5,996 bases of DNA, taken from contig JAEZKI010000214.1 in NCBI GenBank assembly GCA_023415525.1, positions 1 to 5,996 of the forward strand, written 5' to 3'. Source of the stretch: Bacillota bacterium. Lineage in GTDB: Bacteria; Bacillota; Clostridia; Lachnospirales; Cellulosilyticaceae. The position numbers were made by a program, and so were the translations under genes. Of the stretch, positions 1 to 5,996 are shown piece after piece (position 1 is the first letter of the stretch; each line of letters opens with the position of its first letter). The notes below the pieces were generated by a model. The model did not search any database. It saw only the letters and a program-made list of their open reading frames with translations, and was not told where the DNA came from.

Positions 1-1324
1 CCTTTAGGGCTACTTGATTGAGAAGTCCCCAAGGTTTGTTAAAATGAGGTTGGAAGAAGAAATCCACTGTTGCTAGCTCTTCCACTGTCATTTTGTTTTG
101 TATGGCAAGAGAAAGTGTATTCATAAGCTCCGATAGGTCATAACGGGAAGCAATTTGTCCCCCTAATAAACACCTGGTGGCTTTATCATAAACGATTTTT
201 ACTGTAGCTTTTTCATAGGTTGGCATAAATTCAGGACGATAATTCTCCTCAATAATAGAGGACGCTACCTGCCATCTTTCTTCTTGCTTGGCTACTTCTT
301 CTGTTAAACCTGTAGAAGCTATATTTATACCATAAATCTTAATGCCGGAAGTACCTTGCGTGCCCATATATTTAAGTTGAGGTTCCACTAAATTATAAGC
401 AATTAAAGTACCCATGCGTACAGCATTGGTAGCTAATGGAATATAGCGTTGATCCTCGGCAGGGTTATAACGCACCATACAGCAGTCTCCTGCTGCAAAA
501 ACATCCTTTTGACTGGTTTGCATAAAGTCATCAATGACAATCGCCCCATTGGGTAAAGTTTTTAATTGATCTCTCACTAATTGGGTATTGGGTTTAAACC
601 CTATACAAAGCACCACTAAATCAGCAGGGTGACTGCCTCTATTGGTGACAACTTCCTTTAACTTGCCTGCTTCCCCATTGAATGCCTCTACTTTTTCTCC
701 TAAAACCAACTGGATACCGTGATCTTTGAAAGCCTTTTCTGCTATGTCTGTGAGTTCAGCATCTAAGTATTTACTCATGATTCGGTCTTCTGCATCGATT
801 AAAGTGACTTGCTTACCTGTCATTTCAAAGGCTTCTGCTAGTTCTACACCAATATAGCCTGCTCCAATAATCACAATATTCTGGGCCTCTTTGGCCTTTT
901 TTATAATCTGTTGAGCATGTTGATAATTCTTACAAAGTAAGATATTTTCTTGGTCTCCCCCTGGAATGGGTGGCACAATTGGCCAAGAGCCTAGGGTAAG
1001 TATTAATTTATCATAGGTATCCTCTTTGATCGTCTCTGCGTTTAAATCTCTAATACGCAGTTTTTTTGTTTCAAAGTCAATGTTAAGTACGTCATGTTCC
1101 ATATAGGTGGTGACTCCTAATGCGGCTAGTCCTTGTGGAGAATTGTAGAATAGCTTTTCAGGTTCACTAACTACTCCACCTATACTTAGGGCAATGCCAC
1201 AGGACAAAAAGGAAACATTATTATTTCTTTCATAAACTACAACTTCAGCCTCTGGATATAGTTTCTTGATGTTTACAATAGCTGCTGTTCCTGCATGGGT
1301 ACATCCTACAACGATTACTTTCAT
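1..1324 (-). CDS. nox: NADH oxidase, water-forming type (3' end cut by window edge)
   Basis: Flavoprotein that oxidises NADH with O2, by family resemblance to water, in the cytoplasm; it detoxifies oxygen and regenerates NAD+. Translation gives 441 codons. The N-terminal FAD-binding loop is GCTHAG (7-12) with His10. The redox-active cysteine is Cys42 in SFLSCGI, as in the Nox/Npx and CoA-disulfide reductase group. A GSWP motif (112-115) is typical of the water-forming enzymes. The NAD-binding loop GAGYIG is at 154-159, and the second FAD motif DVFAAGD is at 274-280. A dimerisation domain follows from about 325, ending in the conserved FFFQPHFNKPW (422-432). Family members are roughly 445-460 residues, so only a few residues are missing. 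The ATG at 1324 has a GGAGG site 7 bases upstream; the adjacent in-frame GTG is a less likely start. It has its own promoter. CoA-disulfide reductase is the main alternative name. Confidence 0.9.
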   Translation of the reverse strand, partial: MKVIVVGCTHAGTAAIVNIKKLYPEAEVVVYERNNNVSFLSCGIALSIGGVVSEPEKLFYNSPQGLAALGVTTYMEHDVLNIDFETKKLRIRDLNAETIKEDTYDKLILTLGSWPIVPPIPGGDQENILLCKNYQHAQQIIKKAKEAQNIVIIGAGYIGVELAEAFEMTGKQVTLIDAEDRIMSKYLDAELTDIAEKAFKDHGIQLVLGEKVEAFNGEAGKLKEVVTNRGSHPADLVVLCIGFKPNTQLVRDQLKTLPNGAIVIDDFMQTSQKDVFAAGDCCMVRYNPAEDQRYIPLATNAVRMGTLIAYNLVEPQLKYMGTQGTSGIKIYGINIASTGLTEEVAKQEERWQVASSIIEENYRPEFMPTYEKATVKIVYDKATRCLLGGQIASRYDLSELMNTLSLAIQNKMTVEELATVDFFFQPHFNKPWGLLNQVALK

Positions 1325-1341
1325 CACTTCGCCTCCATTTA

Positions 1342-1355
1342 TTAATGAGGATTAA
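1342..1355. promoter_or_regulatory. Small inverted repeat in the nox leader, possible operator
   Basis: TTAAT and ATTAA arms surround a 4-base spacer, just downstream of the predicted nox start site and upstream of its GGAGG ribosome site. A repressor bound here would block transcription. The arms are only 5 bp and AT-only, so chance is quite possible. The spacing does not match the Rex consensus that often governs NADH oxidase genes. Confidence 0.25.
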
Positions 1356-1364
1356 CTTTTTTTC

Positions 1365-1393
1365 ACTATAGCATATGAACTATGAGATATCAA
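1365..1393 (-). promoter_or_regulatory. Sigma-A-type promoter of nox
   Basis: On the minus strand, TTGATA (1388-1393, five of six consensus bases) and TATAGT (1365-1370, five of six) are separated by exactly 17 bases. TGC immediately before the -10 makes it an extended -10. Transcription would start near 1358, leaving a leader of about 34 bases before the nox ATG. This is the best promoter match in the window. Confidence 0.7.
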
Positions 1394-1420
1394 TAGAAAA
1401 TAATTATTATCTAATATTTC

Positions 1421-2086
1421 CTAACTCACTTCTTCGATAGCTATTACACCCTTTAATTGACTAATAAGGTCAATCACACCTTCATGTCCATTTTTACCTT
1501 TGGCATGTAAGGTTACCATTGCCGCCATAGGCATTTCATAGACTTGACTAGGCGTCAGAAGATGAAAGGATAGAAGCTTGTAATTGTTTTCTTTTAAGCA
1601 TTGAATAAAAGGTTTAATATCTGCCGTATCACTAAACTCCACATAAAGTTCCATGTAATGGGAATTAGCTAAAATCACATTATCTATTTTCTGTACAGCA
1701 GCCATAACAATAAAAATAAAGACACACCCAATAATAGCTGCTGAATAATAACCCACGCCAATGGCTAAGCCCATACTAGCTGAAGCCCATAACCCTGCTG
1801 CTGTAGTTAATCCTTTTACCTGTTGTCTCCCTGTTACAATAATAGTTCCTGCCCCTAAAAAACCAATTCCACTAATAACCTGAGCCCCTAATCTTGCAGG
1901 ATCACTTATTCCTCCGTATACTTGCCATATATAGTCATTTGTAATCATGGCCAAAGTGGCGCCAATACATACTAAGATGTGAGTCTTAAGTCCAGCTGGC
2001 CTTCTTTTTTTGATGCGGTCTGAACCAATAACTCCTCCACAGATACAAGCTAAAGCTAATCGTAAAACAATATCCAATGTAGTCAT
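1421..2086 (-). CDS. MgtC/SapB family membrane protein
   Basis: Integral membrane protein of 221 residues. Hydrophobic segments lie at about 5-22, 34-49, 66-84, 93-111 and 114-132, followed by a soluble C-terminal domain (about 143-221) with the length and alternating pattern of the ACT-like domain seen in longer MgtC relatives. Family signatures are RRPAGLKTH (28-36), the DPARLGAQVISGIGFLGAG block (62-80) and GLTTAAGLW (92-100). MgtC proteins of pathogens help growth in low magnesium and inside macrophages; most Firmicute SapB-type members have no settled function. The position of the Salmonella MgtC Asn92 is Thr94 here, and the usual Glu of the GxER motif is Asp23, so a virulence-type role should not be assumed. 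The ATG has an AGGGGGAG site just upstream. It lies 85 bases after the amidase gene without a clear promoter or terminator between them, so it is probably transcribed with it. Confidence 0.9.
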   Translation of the reverse strand: MTTLDIVLRLALACICGGVIGSDRIKKRRPAGLKTHILVCIGATLAMITNDYIWQVYGGISDPARLGAQVISGIGFLGAGTIIVTGRQQVKGLTTAAGLWASASMGLAIGVGYYSAAIIGCVFIFIVMAAVQKIDNVILANSHYMELYVEFSDTADIKPFIQCLKENNYKLLSFHLLTPSQVYEMPMAAMVTLHAKGKNGHEGVIDLISQLKGVIAIEEVS

Positions 2087-2171
2087 CTTCTCCCCCTCAT
2101 TTCTTGCTATTTACATTCTCTGTACCTATTCTATGTGCCTTCTTTCAAAATCGATAGCCTCTATAAGAAAT

Positions 2172-2795
2172 TTATCGCTCCTCATTTAACTTTTCTCTTT
2201 GGTTTTGAACACCCTCTAAAAAGCTCTCCCAGTGCTCTATAATAAGACGTGGACATTCTTTGCCTGTAAAATCTTTATGGGTTTTAATGGCCTGGGGCTT
2301 TAAGTGGTAAATCTTCATTAAATACGCAATGAGTTTTTGGGCATTTTCTTCTGCCTGTTTATAGTCTCCTGATTCACAGATCTCAATACCTATACCGTAG
2401 CGATTGCCTTCCTCAGTCCCTGCATGGAAAGCTATTTCTGTCACAGGTATAGCTTGAATCATTTCTTTGGCATCTACAACAATATGCCAAGAGGTACTAC
2501 TTGAATTATTGGGATTGCTTAAAAAGTCCCTTTCATTACGTGCCGTACTCTCTGGATTGGCTGTATTATGAACAACAATGTATTTGATTTTTCGCTTTAT
2601 ACCTGGCCTTTTTATCTCATCTGCTAAATTGTCCTCTTGAAAAGGGATACCTATTGCTTTTTCCACTTCTTCTGCTACTAAAGGATTTTGGCTAGGTTCT
2701 ATTAAAAGTCCTATAATTCCTGCAAAAACAAATAAAACCATACACGTTGCTAACGCCTTACCCCCGTTAGCCTTACTCTTTCTTCTTTTTCTCAT
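2172..2795 (-). CDS. Membrane-anchored N-acetylmuramoyl-L-alanine amidase (Amidase_2, CwlA-like)
   Basis: Zinc amidase that cuts the bond between N-acetylmuramic acid and L-alanine in peptidoglycan. The 207-residue protein starts with a basic stretch (RKRRKSK), then one hydrophobic helix (about 15-33) with no clear cleavage site, so it is probably anchored with the enzyme domain outside. The Amidase_2 domain covers about 68-185. The zinc ligands inferred by comparison with T7 lysozyme and AmpD are His76 (VVHNTA), His173 (THKDF) and Cys181 (KECP). Glu138 in GIGIEIC and Lys179 fit the catalytic positions. SSSTSWHIVVD and the following stretch resemble Bacillus CwlA. No separate wall-binding domain is present; the protein is short and single-domain. 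The ATG is preceded by AGGGGGA. A candidate promoter with a palindrome lies about 75 bases upstream. It may serve in wall turnover or sporulation, but which is not shown by sequence. Confidence 0.92.
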   Translation of the reverse strand: MRKRRKSKANGGKALATCMVLFVFAGIIGLLIEPSQNPLVAEEVEKAIGIPFQEDNLADEIKRPGIKRKIKYIVVHNTANPESTARNERDFLSNPNNSSSTSWHIVVDAKEMIQAIPVTEIAFHAGTEEGNRYGIGIEICESGDYKQAEENAQKLIAYLMKIYHLKPQAIKTHKDFTGKECPRLIIEHWESFLEGVQNQREKLNEER

Positions 2796-2867
2796 TGAAT
2801 CCCCCTGTAAAGCCTTTGTTCCCTCTTATGGTTGAGTAGAACCTTTTCTTACTACCTATATTTTTGC

Positions 2868-2896
2868 ATTATACTACAAATTTCCTAGGAAATCTA
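2868..2896 (-). promoter_or_regulatory. Candidate promoter of the amidase gene
   Basis: A perfect TATAAT -10 lies at 2868-2873 on the minus strand. The -35 candidate TAGATT at 2891-2896, 17 bases away, matches consensus at only three of six positions. Transcription from here would give a leader of about 65 bases. The weak -35 and the palindrome in the spacer suggest a regulated promoter, but this is inference. Confidence 0.45.
2880..2893. promoter_or_regulatory. 14-bp perfect palindrome, possible operator
   Basis: ATTTCCTAGGAAAT reads identically on both strands. It fills most of the spacer between the candidate -35 and -10 elements of the amidase promoter, where a dimeric repressor would exclude RNA polymerase. 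I do not recognise it as the site of a named regulator. Confidence 0.4.
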
Positions 2897-2911
2897 TAAA
2901 GTCTCCCTTAT

Positions 2912-2959
2912 AAAAACAATCTTTGACTCGAATCTCCTTTTAGAAGGTCTACCAAAGAT
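2912..2959 (-). terminator. Weak terminator-like structure after the deacetylase gene
   Basis: On the minus strand a 7-bp stem, ATCTTTG (2953-2959) with CAAAGAT (2919-2925), is followed by TGTTTTTAT. The loop is long (27 bases) and holds a smaller CCTT/AAGG hairpin. The stem is AT-rich, so termination would be inefficient, and some read-through from the deacetylase into the amidase gene is possible. Confidence 0.3.
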
Positions 2960-2980
2960 GGGACTTCTCTCCTTTAATCT

Positions 2981-3727
2981 TTATTTCTTGAAACGGTAAT
3001 AGTAAGGTAGTGTGTCATTCCCAATGACCTCAAAGCTATAGCCTTGTTCTTTATAGTAGTGAATAATCTGTGGGAGGGCCTGACAAGTTGTTTTGTTTTT
3101 GGAATTACAGTGGGCTAAAATAATTTTACGTTCTCCTTTGTCTCGAGATTTTTTTGCATTGCGAAGTAGTTCACTAGGTGAAAGCTCTGGTTTTACGCCA
3201 TCTTCTAAATTCACATTCCAGTCAAAAATATGATATCCTCTATCTGTTAATTGCTTATAAAAGTTCTGATTAAGCCTTCCTGCACTTCCCCCTGGGAAAC
3301 GAATAACCTTAATATCCAGTTCTTTTTCTAACACATTGTTAATGGCTAAACGGGTCTTTTCCATTTCATTAATAAAAACCATTGGGCTATTATAGATGAT
3401 TTTAAAATTATGACTATAAGTATGAAGCCCCATTCCATGGCCCTCTTCATAGATGCGTTTTAAAATAGCTTCCCTTTGCTTAATCTCTTTACCGACTATA
3501 AAAAAGGTTGCTTTAACGCCTTGTTCCTCCAGTACATCCAAGATCTTTCCTGTTAAAGGTGTAGGACCATCATCAAAGGTCAAATACACCACTTTCTCAT
3601 TGCTACAACTGGGTTTCTCCATGGGAAGGGGTGATGGAAATTCTGTCCCTAGACTCCTTATACACAAGCTCATAAACTGAATAATTATTAAGCTGACACA
3701 TAAAATTTTGCGATAAAATCTAGTCAT
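2981..3727 (-). CDS. Secreted polysaccharide deacetylase (NodB domain, carbohydrate esterase 4)
   Basis: Metal-dependent deacetylase of 248 residues, probably removing acetyl groups from peptidoglycan or another wall glycan outside the membrane. An N-terminal signal peptide has a basic start and a hydrophobic core (about 9-23), with possible cleavage near SLG (25-27). The CE4 motifs occur in order: TFDDGP (50-55; base Asp52, metal ligand Asp53), HTYSH (metal ligands His102 and His106), RFPGGS (143-148), DWNVN (169-173), and ILAHC with His206. The last motif has Cys where most family members have Asp (LxHD). The protein is essentially a bare NodB domain with a short linker, without binding modules. 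The ATG has a GAGGT site just upstream. A terminator and a candidate promoter separate it from rnr. The exact substrate cannot be read from the sequence. Confidence 0.92.
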   Translation of the reverse strand: MTRFYRKILCVSLIIIQFMSLCIRSLGTEFPSPLPMEKPSCSNEKVVYLTFDDGPTPLTGKILDVLEEQGVKATFFIVGKEIKQREAILKRIYEEGHGMGLHTYSHNFKIIYNSPMVFINEMEKTRLAINNVLEKELDIKVIRFPGGSAGRLNQNFYKQLTDRGYHIFDWNVNLEDGVKPELSPSELLRNAKKSRDKGERKIILAHCNSKNKTTCQALPQIIHYYKEQGYSFEVIGNDTLPYYYRFKK

Positions 3728-3784
3728 CTTTCTACCTCATATTTCCATATATTCATTTTGCATTTTTTTCTTGCTTCAGAGGCT

Positions 3785-3813
3785 AGTATATGCAAAAATC
3801 CTATTTTTATAAA
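3785..3813 (-). promoter_or_regulatory. Candidate promoter of the deacetylase gene
   Basis: TATACT (3785-3790, five of six consensus bases) and TTTATA (3808-3813, four of six) are spaced by 17 bases on the minus strand. The -35 overlaps the T-tract of the rnr terminator. The leader would be about 50 bases. The surroundings are very AT-rich, so chance matches are likely. Confidence 0.4.
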
Positions 3814-3848
3814 AAAGGGCCTTCTCAGTAAAAATTGTAGGCTCCCTT
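3811..3848 (-). terminator. Rho-independent terminator of rnr
   Basis: On the minus strand AAGGGAGCC (3840-3848) pairs with GGCCCTT (3815-3821), giving seven pairs with a 2-base AG bulge and a loop of 18 bases. A run of six T (3811-3816) overlaps the end of the stem and continues past it. It lies about 65 bases after the rnr stop, as expected for the end of that transcript. Confidence 0.6.
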
Positions 3849-3857
3849 CTCAGTAAA
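3820..3857. repeat. Two 13-base direct repeats after rnr
   Basis: TTTACTGAGAAGG occurs twice on the minus strand, at 3845-3857 and 3820-3832, 25 bases apart. The second copy supplies the GG of the terminator's descending arm. A local duplication is the simplest explanation; no function is evident. Confidence 0.6.
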
Positions 3858-3878
3858 CTTATTTGTCTACCTTGAAAG

Positions 3879-3908
3879 AAGGGTACTCCAATTAGTGAGA
3901 TGACCCTT
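3879..3908 (-). other. Short hairpin immediately after the rnr stop
   Basis: On the minus strand AAGGGT (3903-3908) pairs with ACCCTT (3879-3884), with a possible inner CTC/GAG stem, and is followed by CTTTC. It begins within 5 bases of the rnr stop codon. It could be an auxiliary terminator or a 3'-end stabilising hairpin, but lacks a proper T-run. Confidence 0.3.
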
Positions 3909-3912
3909 TATT

Positions 3913-5940
3913 TTATTCCTCTTCCTCTTCTTCCTCTCCTTGCTTATTAAATTCCTCTTCACTTACCAATCTAAAATCCACAGAACGTAAAATCTTATCG
4001 GCTTTTAAAACTTGTACATAGACCTTATCACCTAAACGATAAATTTGCTTTGTATGCTCTCCAATCCAGCGATGACCAGGTTCATCGTAAATATAATAAT
4101 CATCGGCCATTTCATTGACATGAACTAAACCTTCTACTGTATTGGGTAGTTCCACATAAACTCCCCATGAGGTTGTTCCAGTAATGACTCCAGAAAAAAT
4201 CTGACCAATGTATTGCTCCATATACTCTGCTTTTTTAAGTTTAATCGTCTCTCGTTCAGCTTCCTCTGCTCGTCGCTCACGTTGGGAAGAATGCTTACAA
4301 ACATCTGGCATTCTTTCTGTAAAGCTGGCTTCCTTTTTACCCTTTAACTCCCCATGAAGATTGGCCTTAATGATGCGATGAATTTGAAGGTCTGGATAAC
4401 GTCTAATAGGAGAAGTAAAATGACAGTAATACCTGGCTGCTAGTCCAAAGTGTCCCGTACATTCTGGTGTATAACGTGCTTGCTTCATGGAACGAAGTAA
4501 CAAGTGACTAATAATGTTTTCTTCTGGTTTATCCTGGACAGTCTCCAACACTTTTTGCATATCCTTAGGATGAACTTTTTGCCCAGCTCCCTTAATGTTA
4601 TAGCCAAAGTTACTGATAAACTCAGTTAAAGCCAAAATCTTCTCAGGATCAGGGTCTTCATGGCTACGGAAAACAAAAGGCTTTTCTTGCCAATAATAAT
4701 CTTCTGCAATGGTTTCATTACAAAGCAACATAAACTCTTCAATAATACGTGTCGCTACATTTCTGTCGTAAGGCTTAATTTCTAAAGGTGTCCCCTCTCT
4801 ATCTAAAATCACTTTGGTTTCTTCAAACTCAAAGTCAATGGCTCCACGTTTCATACGTTTCTTACGTAGGATTTGAGCTAAATCTCTCATATTTTCAAAC
4901 ATGACTAAGAAGTCTTTGTAGCGTTCCTTCAGTTCTTCATCCTCATCCACTAGGATTTTCTTCACCTGTGTATAGCTCATGCGTTCATCAATTTTAATAA
5001 CGGTCTCTAAAATTTGATGATTTTGCACATTTCCATTCTTATCTACATCCATCATACAGGTAAGTGCAAGACGATCTACTCCTGCATTGAGTGAACAAAT
5101 CCCATTACTAAGTTTATGTGGAAGCATTGGAATCACTCGGTCTACTAAGTAAATACTTGTAGCACGCTCTAGAGCTTCTTTATCTAAAGGATGCTTCTCT
5201 TTGACATAATGGGTTACATCTGCAATATGAACGCCCAACCGATACATGCCATTGTCTAGCTTTTCAATGGAAATAGCATCGTCTAAGTCCTTGGCATCTT
5301 CACCATCAATGGTCACCATTTGTAAGTGTCTTAAATCTGTACGTCCCCTCTTATCTTTATCTGAAACCTCTGTAGGAATATCTTCGATTTCCTGCATAAC
5401 CTCCTGTGGGAATTCAGTAGGTAAATCATATTGATAAATAATGGAGAGGATATCTACTCCAGGATCATTAACATGACCTAAAATAGAAAGAATCTTGCCT
5501 TCTGGATTACGTCTTTCCTCTGCCCAGTCTGTAATTTGAACCAAAACCTTGTGGCCTGTTACAGCTCCCTTTGACATTTTTTTTGGAATAAAAATATCTC
5601 TGGCATACTTTTGATCATCTGGTACAACAAAACCAAAGTTTTGACTTTCTTGATAGGTACCAACGAGACTTTCAGGCCCTCTATTTAGGATCTCGATAAC
5701 TTCTGCCTCTGCTCGCTTTTCTCCACTTTCAGGACGGGTGATGCGGCACATGACACGATCTTTATGAAGGGCTCCATTTACACCAGATGCAGGGATAAAG
5801 ATATCCTTTCCTCCCTCATCTAAAATGAGAAAGCCAAAACCCTTAGGATGTCCTTGAAAAGTTCCTGCCACTAAGTTAAAGGTTTGAGGAATGGCAAATT
5901 TTCCTCGTTTGGTACGAATAACTTTGCCTTCTTTTATAAG
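3913..5940 (-). CDS. rnr: Ribonuclease R, 5' end missing (frame broken by the fold-back)
   Basis: Processive 3'-to-5' exoribonuclease of the RNB (RNase II) family that degrades structured RNA, including mRNA and rRNA fragments; in other bacteria it also works with trans-translation. Numbering from the GTG at 5871, two cold-shock domains lie at about 1-62 and 66-130. The catalytic RNB domain is at about 175-505, with TIDGEDAKDLDDA holding Asp189, Asp195, Asp197 and Asp198, plus the SPIRRYPD block (487-494). An S1 domain follows at about 556-636. The tail ends in seven Glu codons rather than the Lys-rich end of some homologues. The GTG is not the true start: it has no ribosome site, and the frame continues upstream for 23 codons that read as typical RNase R sequence (EGKVIRTKRGKFAIP). 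Beyond about 5937 the sequence is the reversed copy, with a TAA at 5950-5952. The remaining N-terminal helix-turn-helix region is therefore absent. A terminator follows the gene. Confidence 0.93.
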   Translation of the reverse strand, partial: LIKEGKVIRTKRGKFAIPQTFNLVAGTFQGHPKGFGFLILDEGGKDIFIPASGVNGALHKDRVMCRITRPESGEKRAEAEVIEILNRGPESLVGTYQESQNFGFVVPDDQKYARDIFIPKKMSKGAVTGHKVLVQITDWAEERRNPEGKILSILGHVNDPGVDILSIIYQYDLPTEFPQEVMQEIEDIPTEVSDKDKRGRTDLRHLQMVTIDGEDAKDLDDAISIEKLDNGMYRLGVHIADVTHYVKEKHPLDKEALERATSIYLVDRVIPMLPHKLSNGICSLNAGVDRLALTCMMDVDKNGNVQNHQILETVIKIDERMSYTQVKKILVDEDEELKERYKDFLVMFENMRDLAQILRKKRMKRGAIDFEFEETKVILDREGTPLEIKPYDRNVATRIIEEFMLLCNETIAEDYYWQEKPFVFRSHEDPDPEKILALTEFISNFGYNIKGAGQKVHPKDMQKVLETVQDKPEENIISHLLLRSMKQARYTPECTGHFGLAARYYCHFTSPIRRYPDLQIHRIIKANLHGELKGKKEASFTERMPDVCKHSSQRERRAEEAERETIKLKKAEYMEQYIGQIFSGVITGTTSWGVYVELPNTVEGLVHVNEMADDYYIYDEPGHRWIGEHTKQIYRLGDKVYVQVLKADKILRSVDFRLVSEEEFNKQGEEEEEEE

Positions 5941-5996
5941 AAGGCAAAGTTATTCGTACCAAACGAGGAAAATTTGCCATTCCTCAAACCTTTAAC
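5875..5996. repeat. Perfect 59-bp inverted repeat (fold-back) at the window end
   Basis: Bases 5875-5933 are the exact reverse complement of 5938-5996, separated by only TTAT (5934-5937). The left arm is rnr coding sequence in frame; the right arm is its mirror copy and runs to the last base, so the repeat may continue beyond the window. Perfect identity with a tiny centre inside a conserved gene fits a chimeric fold-back read or assembly error at a contig end. The right arm should not be treated as independent sequence or as a gene. Confidence 0.95.

Noticed and set aside
1342..1355. Rex (NADH-sensing repressor) site upstream of nox
   Set aside because: The TTAA half-sites are 6 bases apart instead of 4, and the outer TTG/CAA bases are missing.
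1394..1420. Terminator after the MgtC-like gene
   Set aside because: The AATAATTATT palindrome has no G or C and no clear T-run, so it is most likely ordinary AT-rich spacer.
2087..2171. Terminator between the amidase and MgtC-like genes
   Set aside because: Only a 5-bp CGATA/TATCG stem overlapping the stop codon is present, followed by ATTTT; this is too weak to call.
2172..2795. Prophage endolysin
   Set aside because: The amidase domain resembles phage-type enzymes, but the protein has a membrane anchor, no holin or phage genes lie beside it, and all neighbours are chromosomal types.
3453..3680. Open frame of 75 codons on the plus strand
   Set aside because: It lies entirely antisense within the deacetylase gene, whose motifs are intact, and its product resembles nothing recognisable.
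5246..5434. Open frame of 62 codons on the plus strand
   Set aside because: It is antisense to the catalytic core of rnr; its Ser-rich product is typical of a reverse-strand shadow.
5869..5871. GTG as the start codon of rnr
   Set aside because: No ribosome site precedes it, and RNase R-like residues continue in frame upstream to the fold. In the intact protein this codon is an internal Val.
5875..5996. Hairpin telomere, Rho-independent terminator or mobile-element end
   Set aside because: The repeat falls inside rnr coding sequence, has no T-run after the stem and no transposase nearby. A fold-back artefact explains it more simply.

Overview
All recognisable genes in this window lie on the minus strand. 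The low-GC base composition, strong AGGAGG-type ribosome sites and protein signatures point to a Gram-positive Firmicute, probably a member of the Clostridia. The genus cannot be resolved from the sequence alone. Read in the direction of transcription (right to left), the order is rnr (RNase R, 5' end missing), a secreted polysaccharide deacetylase, a membrane-anchored N-acetylmuramoyl-L-alanine amidase, an MgtC/SapB-family membrane protein, and a water-forming-type NADH oxidase whose last few codons run off the left edge.

rnr is followed by a plausible Rho-independent terminator (3811-3848). The deacetylase has a candidate promoter overlapping the T-tract of that terminator. A weaker terminator-like structure follows the deacetylase. 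A candidate promoter carrying a perfect 14-bp palindrome then precedes the amidase. The amidase and MgtC-like genes are 85 bases apart with no clear terminator or promoter between them, so they may be co-transcribed. nox has its own strong promoter: TTGATA, a 17-bp spacer, then an extended TATAGT -10.

The two middle enzymes act on the cell wall (deacetylation and amide cleavage of peptidoglycan), and the MgtC-like protein acts in the membrane. RNase R is RNA housekeeping, and Nox removes oxygen at the expense of NADH. This looks like ordinary chromosomal gene content. I see no mobile element, CRISPR array, RNA gene or new defence system. No gene-free stretch exceeds 300 bases.

The most striking signal is at the right edge. 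Bases 5875-5996 form a perfect 59-bp inverted repeat with a 4-base centre, ending exactly at the window edge. The left arm is genuine rnr coding sequence and the right arm is its exact reverse complement. The reading frame of rnr therefore stops making sense at the fold. This is most simply a fold-back (chimeric or assembly) artefact at a contig end. A physical hairpin end or inverted duplication is a less likely alternative.
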